Positions 49,785 to 62,373 of a stretch of DNA of 64,000 nucleotides are shown here, one piece after another. Position numbers and translations under genes: made by a program. Under the pieces are notes generated by a model. That model was not told the DNA's origin and did not search any database. It worked only from the letters and a program-made list of their open reading frames with translations. The stretch covers positions 868,001 to 932,000 of the forward strand of contig CAJJDP010000005.1 of assembly GCA_905182995.1 (NCBI GenBank), in the 5' to 3' direction. The first letter of the stretch is position 1. Each line of letters begins with the position of its first letter. The stretch is from Paramecium octaurelia. Its lineage: Eukaryota; Ciliophora; Oligohymenophorea; Peniculida; Parameciidae.

Positions 49785-51793
49785 TCACTTTATATTTGAT
49801 TATTCTAAATTTTCATCAACTTCTCTAATATCATTCTGATCTTGCATTTAAGTTTTCAGTTCTTCATTGTTAGAATATTATTGGACCTCATTAGGCACAT
49901 CAATACTAAGAATTATTTATTGAACTCCAGTATATTTTGAGTTTATAGTTGATCTATGAATAACTTTAGATACTCTAGTATTATATCCCTGGCTATCTTA
50001 TCTTTGGAATTGAACAGTTTATCTTCTTGGTAAATTTCCATCATTAGCCTTTTTCTATAATTGTTTTTGCTCTTTAATTTCCTATTTTCTTTCGTTATAA
50101 TTGTAAATAAACCATTGTTTCATATACCTTTCCTCGATGTGGGCTAGCCATCTATAAAATTTAGACTTTTTTTTAGTATATTTTTCCTCATACTCCCCAA
50201 TACCTCCTTGTATTTCCTTGATTAAATTATAAATATTTATTTACCCCTAAAAACGTGACTCTAATGCTTTCGCAATGCTAGACTTTCTTTTTGTTGTTAC
50301 GATGCTCCTGTATTTATAAATTCCTAGAAATATAAAAAGGCATAAGTGCCCCAAGTATAATAGTTGTAATGATCACAATAATCAATATTGTTGTTTGCAT
50401 GAGCTCAACCTATATTTTCTCTTCGTCATTTTTGTAGTCAAGTTTTTGTATAAGAGCATAAGCAACTGATCCTCTTATAAGTCCAGCAAACCAAACAATA
50501 TTGAGCTCCCAAAAGGTTAATTTAAAGTTCTATCTACCAGTAAAAATTTGTGATATCATTGTCAATAAAAATAAGGATAGGCCTCTGGAGACAAAACATA
50601 TTGCTATTTCAAGCAAAATGAAAACCCAACTTGTCTTCATTGTATCAATTCTATTTTTCTCATCACCTTTAATCGCCCATAAGGCTAAGCCAAGATACAC
50701 GTATATAAATGATTCGCAAAAGAGCGATAAAGAATTTAAAGTTATTCTATTTATTATTCGTGAATATATACTTTGATGATATTTGCCCTAGGTTGCAAAG
50801 GTTGTAAAAATTGTAATGAGCCAAAGCTATTCCGCAAACCAAAACACTGATTACACCACTTAATTCTAATAACTCGCAAATCGCAAAGGATGCATAACCA
50901 ACATACAGTAATATAATAATCTCGAGAATCACAGACTCTGTCAAAAATCTCAAACGCTTAAACAAAAACGATGTGAATAATCCTATTATCATATATTCGA
51001 TAATGAATACCAAATAATATCCCAATAATCATGCTTCCAAAGAACTCCTTTATGAATAACCAAATTAATTCCAATGGCATTTTCCAAGTTTCTACATGTT
51101 CATTACTTATTAATTCAACTGAAATGAAGAGGATAATGGATACTGCATCATTGACCATCCCTTCGCCAAAGACAACACTAAATAATTTAGGGTATTTTTC
51201 TGGCTTAATCATTGTCAACGCTGCTACACTATCTGAGGCGCAAATGGTTGCTGCAAAAATCATGATGTTCTCAAAACTCAGTTTTATGACATTTTTGTCG
51301 AAGGATTCCGTTATCAAGTCTAATTCATTGCAAAAGTATACCGTTTTCATTCACTATCCATGTGAAAACCAAGATAAAAATAAAAGTGAAAATTGTTCCT
51401 AATAATCCAAATAACACTATATAGAAGAAATTTTATGCAAATCTATAATAATTCTAAGTTAATAATAAACCTTCTTTTGTTTAAGTTATAACCTCCACAA
51501 AATATAATTATCGGTAAAAGAATATAGAAAAAGAATGTGCCATTAAAAGTATACTACTTCATATTGATGATATACTAATGACCGCAATGTATCCTCAAAG
51601 AGAAGATAAAAAATGAATCCACTCAGTATTCCCAGCAAAATTCCCAAACCGGTCTCATGAATTATGTGGATCTACAAATTTATTTCAATATATATACATG
51701 TTTATGCTCAAAGAAGGCTCCTGAGATTGAATAAACGAATAACACAACGATAACTGTAATTGAAACCACTCCAAAAGATTCTAATTCTGACAT
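49785..51793 (-). CDS. Na+/H+ exchanger (NHE/CPA1 family), about 607 aa
   Basis: About seven introns of 22-34 nt restore a frame of 608 codons. The one near 50300 could be 34 or 40 nt. The start at CAT 51791-51793 is conservative, since a signal-peptide-like stretch lies in frame upstream. Landmarks: HIIHETGLGILLGIL in the first helices, YILLPIIIFCGGYNLNKRRF, ICASDSVAALTMI, VFGEGMVNDAVSIILF (the ND ion-binding motif), FCESFIYVYLGLA and WFAGLIRGSVAYAL. About eleven hydrophobic helices precede a 150-residue basic, glutamine-rich cytoplasmic tail. The family exchanges Na+ for H+ across plasma or organelle membranes to control pH. Confidence 0.9.
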
Positions 51794-52329
51794 TGATTGC
51801 GTAATATTGCAGCTTGTGACTATAATAATTAATATAATTAATTTTGTGATAATTTGATGATCAAATAATGACCATTAAACACTTACATTAATTATTAAGC
51901 AAATTGCATTCCAAATTCGTAAGTAGCCATCTTCTTGAATGAAATGACTATTAGTAGGTTTGGAAATAACTTATATATAAATAAAATCCCATTCTCATAC
52001 AAGCTAATACTATGATATGGATATATATATAAATATATAGATCAATTTCTCAATTTCCCTCTTCCTCTTTCTTCCACTTAAATATTCTAATCTGAAACTA
52101 AATAATTATTTCAATTTCAAAATAATAAAGTTGTATTATCATCGCCATTCAATAAACTTAATTGATAAAGTTGTTATCAGTTGAAAATACATAAACATCA
52201 AATTTGGTGCTTATATATTGGCTATAAGTCTCAGAACATAACAAAAATATATGATTTTAATAAGAAATTAGGAAATTTGTAAATTAGACCCGATTTATTT
52301 TTTTTTTGAACTTAATTAAACATATATAA
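51794..52329. other. intergenic, nothing certain
   Basis: Between the exchanger start and the histone stop. A minus-strand stretch near 51900-51960 reads like protein (GYLRIWNAICLIIN) in frame with the exchanger's signal-like segment, so a 5' exon of the exchanger may be hidden here. Otherwise AT-rich and empty. Confidence 0.4.
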
Positions 52330-52704
52330 TCAACCACTTGTATATTTGGTAACAGCTTTTGTTCCTTCAGAAATAGCATGTCTGGCCAATTCTCCTGGGA
52401 GTAATAATTTAACAGCAGTTTAAATTTCCCTTGAGCTAAGAGTTCTTCTTTTATTGAATCTGACTAATTTGCTAGCTTCAAGAGCAATTCTATCAAAAAT
52501 ATCATTAATGAATGAATTCATAATGTTCATGGCTTTTCTTGAAACACCAATTTCTGGATGCACTTATCTCAATACTTTGTAAATGTATAAGGCAAATGTT
52601 TCTTATCTTCTTCTTGCCTTCTTTTTGTCATCAGTTGATTTCTTAGTCTTCACTGTCTTAACAGTCTTTTTTGCTTCAGCTTTTGGAGATTTTGATGGAG
52701 CCAT
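52330..52704 (-). CDS. histone H2B, 124 aa
   Basis: Intronless, 125 codons from CAT 52702-52704 to TCA 52330-52332. A lysine-rich tail of about 34 residues precedes the histone fold with family landmarks [60 protein letters not shown] and [20 protein letters not shown]2B pairs with H2A in the nucleosome core. Codon use is less AT-biased than in neighbours, as expected for high expression. The C-terminal lysine of the TKY segment, the usual ubiquitination site, is conserved. No other histone gene is close by. Confidence 0.97.
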
Positions 52705-53156
52705 TATAATTAATATTTTAAATTGAAAACCTTAGCGCTATTTTTAAATATAAATTTTCAATCTGATTGGTTGATTAAGGATATTTGTATATCTACCATT
52801 TAATTGGATGCTCTACACAAAAATTGACTAAATTGCTTCAAAAATAGTGCAGCACAATGGAACACTCTTTAATTTTCATAAATTTTAACATCTTCATCGA
52901 TTTATTACCTTTATCAAATAATAAAGAACTTAATTAATAATAAATTTTATAATTAATTACACCCCCTTAATGAAAGTAAATAAAAAGGTAGAGATCATAT
53001 TTTCTTGTGTTAATAGTGATATAAATGTCAATAAGTTGCTAAACATTACAAGTAACTAAAGATTAAATTATTCCTAAAATTAATTTGAAACAGCTATTCT
53101 TATTAATATCTTAAATAATATAATTTATGAAGAAGAATGCATCTTTATTGATGAAA
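52705..53156. other. intergenic, histone promoter side
   Basis: About 450 bp upstream of H2B and past the stop of the next gene. AT-rich, without a convincing frame. The H2B promoter should lie near 52705-52800. Confidence 0.5.
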
Positions 53157-54410
53157 TCAAAATTTCTTATAAATTACATAACTAAATTCATTGCTGAACT
53201 TTAAATTTTTATTGTTTCCAATTCTAAAACCAATGTCTCCATCCAACCATGCAGAAAATCTATATTCAGCTTATATTTAATTTTCATCAGCTGTTGCATT
53301 TGAGGCACTAATCTTTTCATTTTTAGAGAACCCAAAACATCTATTTTTGTAATGATACCAAAATATATCAGCATTTTAGCTTTTTCTGGATTTCAATGAA
53401 TCTTTTGTAATTATAAATAATTCTTATGCAAAATCGATAGCACACAATATCAATTTATTCCTTTCTATATTTTTTATCCCTCCCAGACAAATAATTGTAT
53501 TTTCTTAACAATCAAACCTAAGCTTTTCCAATAATTCTTCAGTAAATGGAAACGTAGTTGGTTTTTCATATATTTTACTAAACCCATTTGATAATAGTAT
53601 GTGTTCACTTAAATTCAAAAACACACCTAAATTGTATTATAAACATTAATCAAGCTAAACAGGTTTTTATAATTGAGAATTATTTTAAATTAATAAATTA
53701 GTTTAAGTGCTCGCATCTATTGATTGTAATTATATATCTTGCTAGCTACAAATAGTGGAATAATCAGCTTAAAGATTAGAATTCAGCTATCTGAAAAGTT
53801 CTTTGATATTTTGTGTACAGCGATTTGCAATTTGATATTATTATTAACTCAATTCTAGTTTCTAATTCAATATCTAGGTTCCTAAAAAAAAAGTTGTACT
53901 CAAAGATATCTACTTACCTAAGAGAAATAATTCTTAGTAATTTTTATTTGGTGGCTGCTTAAATTAATGATTTTCAAATAGTTGCTTTAACTAAAGAACT
54001 ATGGATTCTAGTTCTTATTCTTTTTTAATTTAGTTAATAAATAATTGCTTATAAATAAGCTCTATTGAAGATTCTTCCTTGATTCCTTATTTTATTTCTT
54101 TAAAATGCGTTTGTAATTAAATAATTTTCTAAGTCATCAATTTTAGGCAATTACTTATTTCTTTTATATTAATGGCAGCATAAGTTAAAACATTATTTTG
54201 ATATTCTTAGAGTCCTTCTTAAATCATATTCCCAAGCTCAGCTAATTAAAAAATTTAATGTCCTCTGTGATTATATAATATACAAAATGAACAGAGTGTC
54301 CTCCTGGGTTCTTAACAATTTTCAGATAAACAAACTGCAGCTATCGATTAAGAATGCTCTTTGTGAAGAGAGCATTTCAATTTACTTAATTTAGCTGATA
54401 GAGTCTACAT
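53157..54410 (-). CDS. B-box-like and TLD-like protein, 417 aa
   Basis: Continuous frame of 418 codons, CAT 54408-54410 to TCA 53157-53159. A possible in-phase 36-nt intron (GTAAG...TTTAG) near + 53880-53920 holds no TGA and may or may not be spliced. The N-terminus has paired zinc ligands (LKCSLHKEH, CLSENCQ, LCSFCILYNHRGHQ) of B-box type, followed by a long coiled coil. The last 110 residues (CLGGIKNIERNK, AEYRFSAWLDGDIGFRIGNN) resemble a TLD or related beta-sandwich domain. This B-box, coiled coil and C-terminal sandwich layout is TRIM-like and common in Paramecium. Exact function unknown. Confidence 0.72.
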
Positions 54411-54467
54411 TTAAGTTTTTATGATAAGCAATTTATATTTAATAAAATAGATACTTATGAAAACAAT

Positions 54468-55676
54468 TCAATTGTGTTGATAAATTTGGGATGCAACTTA
54501 CAGAATTTTTTCGACCTCAATTTTTCCTACCTATTAGAGTCCCTCCATAATGTCTGTAAAATCATCGCCTAACAAAGAATGTTTTAATTCTTTTATTATG
54601 CTCAGACACAAATAAAGTAAGTATTCATTTCTATTAGAATGGCTCAAAAGACTATCCCATAATATAAAAACTCCATGTAATTCAAATTCTTATGTTAAAT
54701 AAAGCATAATCCATCTTAAACTATAAAATTATGGATGAATTCCTTATTTCTATAAATTATCCCATATTTCAATTTCGTGAATCCGTAACAACGTGTTTAA
54801 ATTATTCATTTTTGATTTTATACCATCCTGTGAATCATCAAGCGATCTTAAAAAACTAACAATGCAGTTTAAACTTCTACCTTTCTTTTGCATCAGCCAT
54901 AAATATTGTAAAACAGAAAAATGCATCACTTTCAACAGATTATAAAAATAAATCATTTGTATCACTATAGAACACATAGTACAATGGAGCTAGTATTTCA
55001 TTCATCCCTTGCTTGAATAAATACAATTTAATACCACATATCTAATTGCAGGATTCAATTTTGCATAAATAAACAATATTCTTGTGAGAACATCATAATG
55101 CCTATGTTCAAAATCTTTTGCCAATCTCCTCTCTCTTCTACATTAGGTTCTAAAGTATACTGGATATTTATTAGGGATTTGCGTTGGAGAAACAAAGAAA
55201 GACAATTCTGCTCTCGTTCTTACAGTGTCTTTTTCCACTTCCTCCCATATTACTTAATCATCGAAAAAGCTTTTCCAAATAGATTATTATGATTTGCTTA
55301 ATGGATGATCTTATTTTGAATTTTATTTATTTTCTTAATCCTCATATTCACTCGATTCAGTCATCTACTTTTACAATTTCGACTTAATCAAATCGTTGCA
55401 AAACTATTCATAATTCTCTATATTTGTTGTGATTGTTGAATTCCATTTCGTCCTATCCACAGGAAGGTACCCTAATAGCAACTTCCAAACCAAAGATCTT
55501 AAACCCTTGATGTCATCAGGTACTCCAAAATTTGATAGCTTTTTTAATTCATTCAAATTAATTTTTGGTTTGTCTAAAATCTCTAAAAACTTCTCAATAC
55601 GACTTTTAGTATTTCCAGCTATTGGTTTTGTGTTTAGTTAGTAAACTAAATACTCTAAACTAAATAAACTTTCCAT
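54468..55676 (-). CDS. Rab GTPase-activating protein, TBC1D13-type, 386 aa
   Basis: Introns 23 nt at 55012-55034 and 25 nt at 54856-54880 give 387 codons. The TBC domain spans most of the protein: FGVPDDIKGLRSLVWKLLLG at the N-terminus, VEKDTVRTRAELSFF with the arginine-finger region, RILFIYAKLNPAIRYVQGMN with the glutamine finger, EILAPLYYVF, SLDDSQDGI and FYSLRWIMLYLTQEFELHG followed by ILWDSLL. The order and the FIYAKLNP and SLDDSQ.GI segments match TBC1D13 closely. TBC proteins speed GTP hydrolysis by Rab proteins; TBC1D13 acts on Rab35 in animals. Both catalytic fingers are present, so an active GAP is expected. Confidence 0.92.
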
Positions 55677-55867
55677 ATATTAAGAATTGTAATATTTATT
55701 TAAATTAATCCTTAAAAATATAATCAATTTTAATATGAAAAATATTATTTATTTATTTAAATTTATGGGAACCAAGAAATTATATTAGAAATGTAGAGCT
55801 CCTTTTAATAAATAAAAAATAATTAAAGTGGTTCTTAATAATAATTTCTTTTTTATTAAACACTATT

Positions 55868-56405
55868 ATGGGCGAATGCTTAGATCGAGATTAAATAAAA
55901 GTATTAGAATAGTCATCATATTCTTAAACGCCAATGAATTTACTTATTAAAGGTAAATTTAATCACAATCGACCAAGAGTTAACACATGAAGGTTAGTAA
56001 ACAAGTCATACTCTTATGAAATAATCATAAATCTCAAATTTAATAAAGGAAATAAATCTGTTAAAAGTGATTTCTTGTCCTATTAAATTCTAAATCAAAA
56101 AATTAATTATCTTGTTATAGACAGGAAATCTAAGATAATTTTTGAAATTAAACCATATTGGAAGAGATAAAATAATCAGTTATTCATTGAACCCAAGCTA
56201 GATAATTATATGTTTTGCAGAAAATGATATCAAATATTCATAAATATATGAGCAGATAATTTCTAATAGTAATTTTACAGAGTTTATGAATTTTACAGAT
56301 GGTATTGGGTATTTATATGGGTTTGTTGGAGATAGCCAGCAAAGAAGTTGTTGGGTTTATTAAAGAGAACGCAAACTAAATTTTAATATTTTTTATAAAA
56401 ATTGA
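55868..56405 (+). CDS. hypothetical protein, about 170 aa, 3' end uncertain
   Basis: ATG 55868; a 25-nt intron at 55953-55977 (ending CAAG) opens the frame to TGA 56403-56405. The segment LLQTGNLRQFLKLNHIGRDK resembles a helix-hairpin-helix as found at the C-terminus of some kinesins. Beyond about 56290 all three plus frames look coding, and one of them runs open to about 56550 (KEVVGFIKENANQILIFF), so a further intron may redirect the 3' end. Function unknown. Confidence 0.5.
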
Positions 56406-56784
56406 ATCAAAGATTAGCTACTAATAATACTATAGAAATGCAAGGTATATCTTTGGAAAGTACCAACTAAAGCTTTGTTATGAAATAGCTGGAAAGTTGA
56501 AATATTGTATAACAATGATGTACCTTAATTTATTAGAAATAGAAATTTGATTTTATCAGCTACTAGCCAGACATTAAAAATAAATCTCTCTACATTTTAA
56601 TGTCTATATAATAAATTTGATTTATAAATACGAATTAAAGTAAAATAAAAAGGAATTAAATCATTTTATAATTTTATTGAAATAAGACTTGAAAATATAT
56701 GAAATAATTGGCTATTGATAATTTAAATTAGTGAATTATTATAACTAAATACTTCATCCAAATATTATTCCACAAAATCAAGAT
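56406..56784. other. spacer between convergent genes
   Basis: AT-rich. The first 150 bp may still be the last exon of the preceding plus-strand gene; nothing else is visible. Confidence 0.4.
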
Positions 56785-57725
56785 TCAATATTTATAATAC
56801 CCCACATTTCTCAAACTAATTCTTTTGAGTAATTCTTATGTGCATTCTTAATCTGAAGCCTTTTCCAAAGTATACCAGACTGCAGTAGAAATATTTTGCA
56901 TATTATATCTTTTATTCAAATCGGCAGCAATAATTTTTGTTATTAATACTTTAAATTCATCTGATGGATCTGGCTTACCATTTTGTTTAACTTTATTCCA
57001 AAAGCGATCCCATTATTAATTAGAAATCATCTCGTACCAATTATCCTGGTAATGTTAAAAGGGTGGAAACCCCATAACAATTATAAATATTATAACTCCA
57101 TAAGCAAACACATCGCATTTTTCAGCGTCGATTATTTTATTTTGAATTTATTCTGGGGAAGCATATCCTTGTGTGAAACCCATAGGTTAATTTGCATATC
57201 CTAAATCACATAGTTTTAACATCATATTTTCATTAAACATTATATTATCAGGTTTCAAATCAAAATGCACTACTCCATTCCTATGCAAAAGTCCTATCTA
57301 ATTGTACAAATTTATTGCGATGGTACGTGCGAATTTTTCTGCAAATTTCCCACTCGTCAATAATATGTCTAATAGCGAACCATTCTTCATGTATTCCATT
57401 AATATTTGATGACTTTCTGAAAATTTTTCCATGTAAGGTATGCATCTTGGGAATTCTTAATCATTATTTTGCCATAACTTAATGAAAATATTAATTTCAT
57501 TCTGATTTCCAGGACTACATATCTTAATTATAGTACAATTATCGATTATTTTGACACCTAATCTTTCTTTGGTTCTTTTAATGCAAAATATACACTAGAT
57601 AATCTATGCTGAGTTAAATATACAATAGAGTTTCTTCCTGTACCTAAAGGTTCTTTTTTAAAGGTGTCAAAGAATTTTTCAATCTAAGCATCTTTTATTT
57701 AGAAGTTTGCAAAATTTTGTTACAT
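56785..57725 (-). CDS. protein kinase, 303 aa
   Basis: One 29-nt intron at 57595-57623 gives 304 codons. Kinase landmarks: glycine loop LGTGRNS, beta3 FCIKRT with the lysine, [17 protein letters not shown] for the hinge, [13 protein letters not shown] as catalytic loop, LKLCDLGYA in place of DFG, GYASPEQIQ as APE and [19 protein letters not shown]. The HRD arginine is replaced by phenylalanine (HFD) and DFG reads DLG, both seen in active kinases of other families. At about 300 residues it is a stand-alone catalytic domain, probably cytosolic, and distantly similar to the CAMK group. Confidence 0.87.
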
Positions 57726-57799
57726 GGTTGATTAATATTTTTAAAATAATAATAAAAAAATCGTTTAAAGAATATATTTATCACGATGTGTTTACTCCT

Positions 57800-58165
57800 C
57801 AAATCCTTAATAAAAAAGATTTTCTAAACAACTGCATCTAGTTTGCAATAGAAGGGCTTTCCAATTATGTTTTTGTCTGACTCTTGCTAAAATTTAACTT
57901 TAACATGATTTAAATCAATTCATCCAAACTCTAAGTATTTGAAGAGTAGATTCCTGGTATCATCGATTCTATTAAATTGGTTGGTCTTTCTGATGACAGT
58001 ATCTGATACATTTTTGTAGTTAATTATAGTTTGATTATATCTATACTTTGTAGTTTTTACGAAGCTCTCTTAGATAATTGAGATGATTTGGTTTTCATCG
58101 AAATCTTCAGAGGTCTATGCAGTTTTTGATGATTATTTGTAGCTAATTTACTTTGCGGTTTACAA
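57800..58165 (-). pseudogene. minus-strand coding remnant with in-frame TGA
   Basis: The minus strand reads like protein (SEDFDENQIISIIQESF, VSDTVIRKTNQFNRID, IGKPFYCKLDAVVQK) but is interrupted by TGA at 57920-57922. Joining it to the acidic coding-like segment upstream (near 58180-58240) needs a single-base shift rather than an intron. I read it as a decayed gene or one damaged by sequence errors. Family not recognised. Confidence 0.3.
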
Positions 58166-59173
58166 TCATAGTAGCAATATTCCTTCTAAGGTTCAATATG
58201 TTCATTCTTTTCCTCCTCCTAATTGCTTATTTTCTTATGTTAAAAATTTATATAGTTATGAATCGTTATTGAGTATCAATTTATTTTGAATTATTTTGAA
58301 TTTACAAACTGCCAACAGAGCAGAAATAATTTCTGGTTTTAAACTAGGACTTTCTATTTAACAAAGAAAGGCTAGTTCGAAACAGATTTTGAAATTTGAT
58401 CGTTCTCTTTTCGGTCCTTCATATCCTAAGAATTTAAAGTATTGAAATAGCTAATCTTTGGTAACTTTGATTGAAATTCAACATAGTAGAATTGAAGAAA
58501 ATGATATCAAATACATTTCTGTTTAAACTTTCTTTTGACTTAAACTTAAGATTTAATTGATCTTTAAAGTAAGAAATTGAAAATTTGAAAAAAATGATCA
58601 TCAAACAAAGAGTTTCTATTTTCTTCTTTCTACGTTGTTTTATAAAAAAATTTTGTATATTCTAATAAGCAATAGATTTGAAATATTTTTACTGTTCATT
58701 GTCTCTAATCATCAATAATCAAAATTTTATGAATAAAGGTTAAAAAAGAAATGTTTACAGTCTTATTAAACATTGCTTTATCAATAATTGTGCTACTGTA
58801 GAGTATAAAGATGACTTCAAATTGCATGGTGCTAACCTTATTTTTATTTATTTAGTTTACTTATCATTCTTTGGTTATCAAAATATTATACCTTAATGTC
58901 CTTTGTAAAGAATTGTCTTCTCTATTTGATTTATGCTTACCATCTTTAAGAATTTATTTTATCATTCCATAATTTAATACAATTCAAACAGTAGAATTTG
59001 ATTTATTCCCCTAAAAATTGAATGATTACTATTAAAAGAAGCAAGAATGTTGATAAGAGTAAAATCAAATGTTAGATGAGAGCATTGGGCTTTAAGTTGT
59101 GTCTTCTTTTTGTTTTTCAATTGACGGTTATTTTTATATAGTGTATTAAATTACTATTATTAAACACCTGTTT

Positions 59174-60473
59174 CTTATTAAAGTAAATATTTGGAAACCC
59201 TTATAAATTTAACAGAGAAATTGAATGATCAGGATATTTTAAGGATATAATTGATGAATGAATTCAAAAATTCAATTTTCGTTTTTATTTCATCATAGCT
59301 TTCTGATTGATAGCACATCATTAGTAGAGAATCAGATCTTATCATTTAAACTGACTTTTGCAAATTAGAAAAATTTCTAAATAAATTAAGATAATTCAAG
59401 AAAGCAGATTTTAAGAAAAACAAAGTTTGTAGAATAATTTGAAAATTCATTATTTCATCCTATTTGATTTCTTATTCTAAGGTATAAGCCTTTTGAAATT
59501 TAAAAATTATTATTAAAATCTTTTTTTTGAAAAAGAAAGTAATACTTCATAGAATGTTATTACAGATGTAATTTCTTAATAACTTATTTGAAGTCTTTTG
59601 AATTCTAACAATTAAACCAAAATTATGTATATAATTATTACTTTTACCTATAATTATAGTGTAGTGGTATAAAAATAAGTTAATTTTCTATTGAAAATGC
59701 ATAGTTGAATGAGTTAGGTGAGTGCTATATATGAATATTCATATGCAACCAATTCATGATTTTAGGCATCTTGCAAGTATAAAAATCATTACATTATAAA
59801 TTAAATTATGTATTATCTTAATTTATTGATATTACTTTAATTTATCTTTATCAATATTAGGTAGGGATTATATTAAGGGAAATATTTAAAATTATTTTAG
59901 GTGAAACAGAATGGTACTAAGAAGAATTTAAGACTTTGTTAGTGATTTTAGCATTACACTTTCATCTTCTATAAATCAGAAAAAGGTTGGTTCGATTAGC
60001 CAAAATACATGGTGGATTGGAAGGATTATTTACAAGGTTTTTTAAACTATTTCATAAGAGAATAAAATATTTGGTCTTCAGAACCCACACTTTTATTTAT
60101 ATTTATTTCATCTTTTGATTAAAAGAAAGATAAGGAAAAAAAATTTATCTTAATTTAAGAGATATTAGATTCTGTATCGCCTGTAGATTGTTTCTCATTT
60201 GAATTTGTGAATCTTGAAAAAAGTTTAAGTATTTTATTTATATTAAGTGAATAAAGTTAAAAACGGTTTTAAGCATCAGAATCTATTAACTTAGTTATAA
60301 CTTACTCATCGTACATTTCACAAAAGAAACCATTCAGAGATATCAGTAGTTTAAATATATAATTAATATTCAAATTTTATCTTTGATTTCACACTTTTTC
60401 AGTCACATTATTTTCTTCAAAAGCAAAGTACAACTTTGGCTCAAATTCTATAATCAATAAAAAATTGATTTGA
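59174..60473 (+). repeat. 1300-bp direct repeat, copy A
   Basis: The sequence from CTTATTAAAG at 59174 to ATTGATTTGA at 60473 recurs from 60475 to 61774. Both copies are 1300 bp and I found no difference between them in the stretches compared by eye. They are separated only by the N at 60474. The unit reads partly like coding sequence (for example KYMVDWKDYLQGFLNYF) on the plus strand. Confidence 0.9.
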
Positions 60474-60474
60474 N
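60474..60474. other. ambiguous base N at a repeat junction
   Basis: The only N in the window sits exactly between the two 1300-bp copies, consistent with an assembly join of unknown gap length written as one N. Confidence 0.95.
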
Positions 60475-61774
60475 CTTATTAAAGTAAATATTTGGAAACC
60501 CTTATAAATTTAACAGAGAAATTGAATGATCAGGATATTTTAAGGATATAATTGATGAATGAATTCAAAAATTCAATTTTCGTTTTTATTTCATCATAGC
60601 TTTCTGATTGATAGCACATCATTAGTAGAGAATCAGATCTTATCATTTAAACTGACTTTTGCAAATTAGAAAAATTTCTAAATAAATTAAGATAATTCAA
60701 GAAAGCAGATTTTAAGAAAAACAAAGTTTGTAGAATAATTTGAAAATTCATTATTTCATCCTATTTGATTTCTTATTCTAAGGTATAAGCCTTTTGAAAT
60801 TTAAAAATTATTATTAAAATCTTTTTTTTGAAAAAGAAAGTAATACTTCATAGAATGTTATTACAGATGTAATTTCTTAATAACTTATTTGAAGTCTTTT
60901 GAATTCTAACAATTAAACCAAAATTATGTATATAATTATTACTTTTACCTATAATTATAGTGTAGTGGTATAAAAATAAGTTAATTTTCTATTGAAAATG
61001 CATAGTTGAATGAGTTAGGTGAGTGCTATATATGAATATTCATATGCAACCAATTCATGATTTTAGGCATCTTGCAAGTATAAAAATCATTACATTATAA
61101 ATTAAATTATGTATTATCTTAATTTATTGATATTACTTTAATTTATCTTTATCAATATTAGGTAGGGATTATATTAAGGGAAATATTTAAAATTATTTTA
61201 GGTGAAACAGAATGGTACTAAGAAGAATTTAAGACTTTGTTAGTGATTTTAGCATTACACTTTCATCTTCTATAAATCAGAAAAAGGTTGGTTCGATTAG
61301 CCAAAATACATGGTGGATTGGAAGGATTATTTACAAGGTTTTTTAAACTATTTCATAAGAGAATAAAATATTTGGTCTTCAGAACCCACACTTTTATTTA
61401 TATTTATTTCATCTTTTGATTAAAAGAAAGATAAGGAAAAAAAATTTATCTTAATTTAAGAGATATTAGATTCTGTATCGCCTGTAGATTGTTTCTCATT
61501 TGAATTTGTGAATCTTGAAAAAAGTTTAAGTATTTTATTTATATTAAGTGAATAAAGTTAAAAACGGTTTTAAGCATCAGAATCTATTAACTTAGTTATA
61601 ACTTACTCATCGTACATTTCACAAAAGAAACCATTCAGAGATATCAGTAGTTTAAATATATAATTAATATTCAAATTTTATCTTTGATTTCACACTTTTT
61701 CAGTCACATTATTTTCTTCAAAAGCAAAGTACAACTTTGGCTCAAATTCTATAATCAATAAAAAATTGATTTGA
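60475..61774 (+). repeat. 1300-bp direct repeat, copy B
   Basis: Second copy of the unit at 59174-60473. Sequence left of copy A and right of copy B is unique, as expected if one contig ended at 60473, the next began at 60475, and their 1300-bp overlap was not merged. Confidence 0.9.
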
Positions 61775-62373
61775 GTTATTTTTTTTATCGTTTTCTGATA
61801 TGGATCCATATTTATCATACAATTTAACTAATTAACTAAAATATTTATAAACCCCTAAGAAATTAAATTATGAGTTGATTACATTAAGAATTAACAACAA
61901 TGATGCTATTCTTTAGCTGTTAATAAAGGTAATTGCAATATTAGTATCCCAAAAATGATCAGTTTATTAAGCTATATTATTTTACAAGGAAGCAGAAAAT
62001 TATAAAATGTGTCGCTACTTTAAATTTTTTTAATCAAATAATCTGTGTCATTACTTCTTAAAATATAAATAAAAAATTAGATAACAAGAAATCATTACTT
62101 GTTAATTATTTAATAAAATAAGATACTTTTTATTTAAAAAAATTACAAAGTGAACATTATGTTTCATGATTCGATAAATCTAAATTCTTCATGCATAGTT
62201 TGTAAATTAGATCTCATTTCAATTTTGAGTCTGTCCATTTCACTAAATTCTAGAAAAATATTCGAAAGCAATCAAGATGATTTAATATGAATTAATACTA
62301 GAGGAATTCTTGTCTTTATGGAAATAAATAATGGATAAAAAAATAGGGCTATCAATTGTACTTCATTACAAAT

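Noticed and set aside
50501..51402. Plus-strand frames of 91 and 123 codons
   Set aside because: Antisense to conserved membrane helices of the Na+/H+ exchanger.
51031..51402. Possible nested gene inside the exchanger
   Set aside because: The minus frame carries the conserved ND and ASDS motifs; the plus frame is its shadow.
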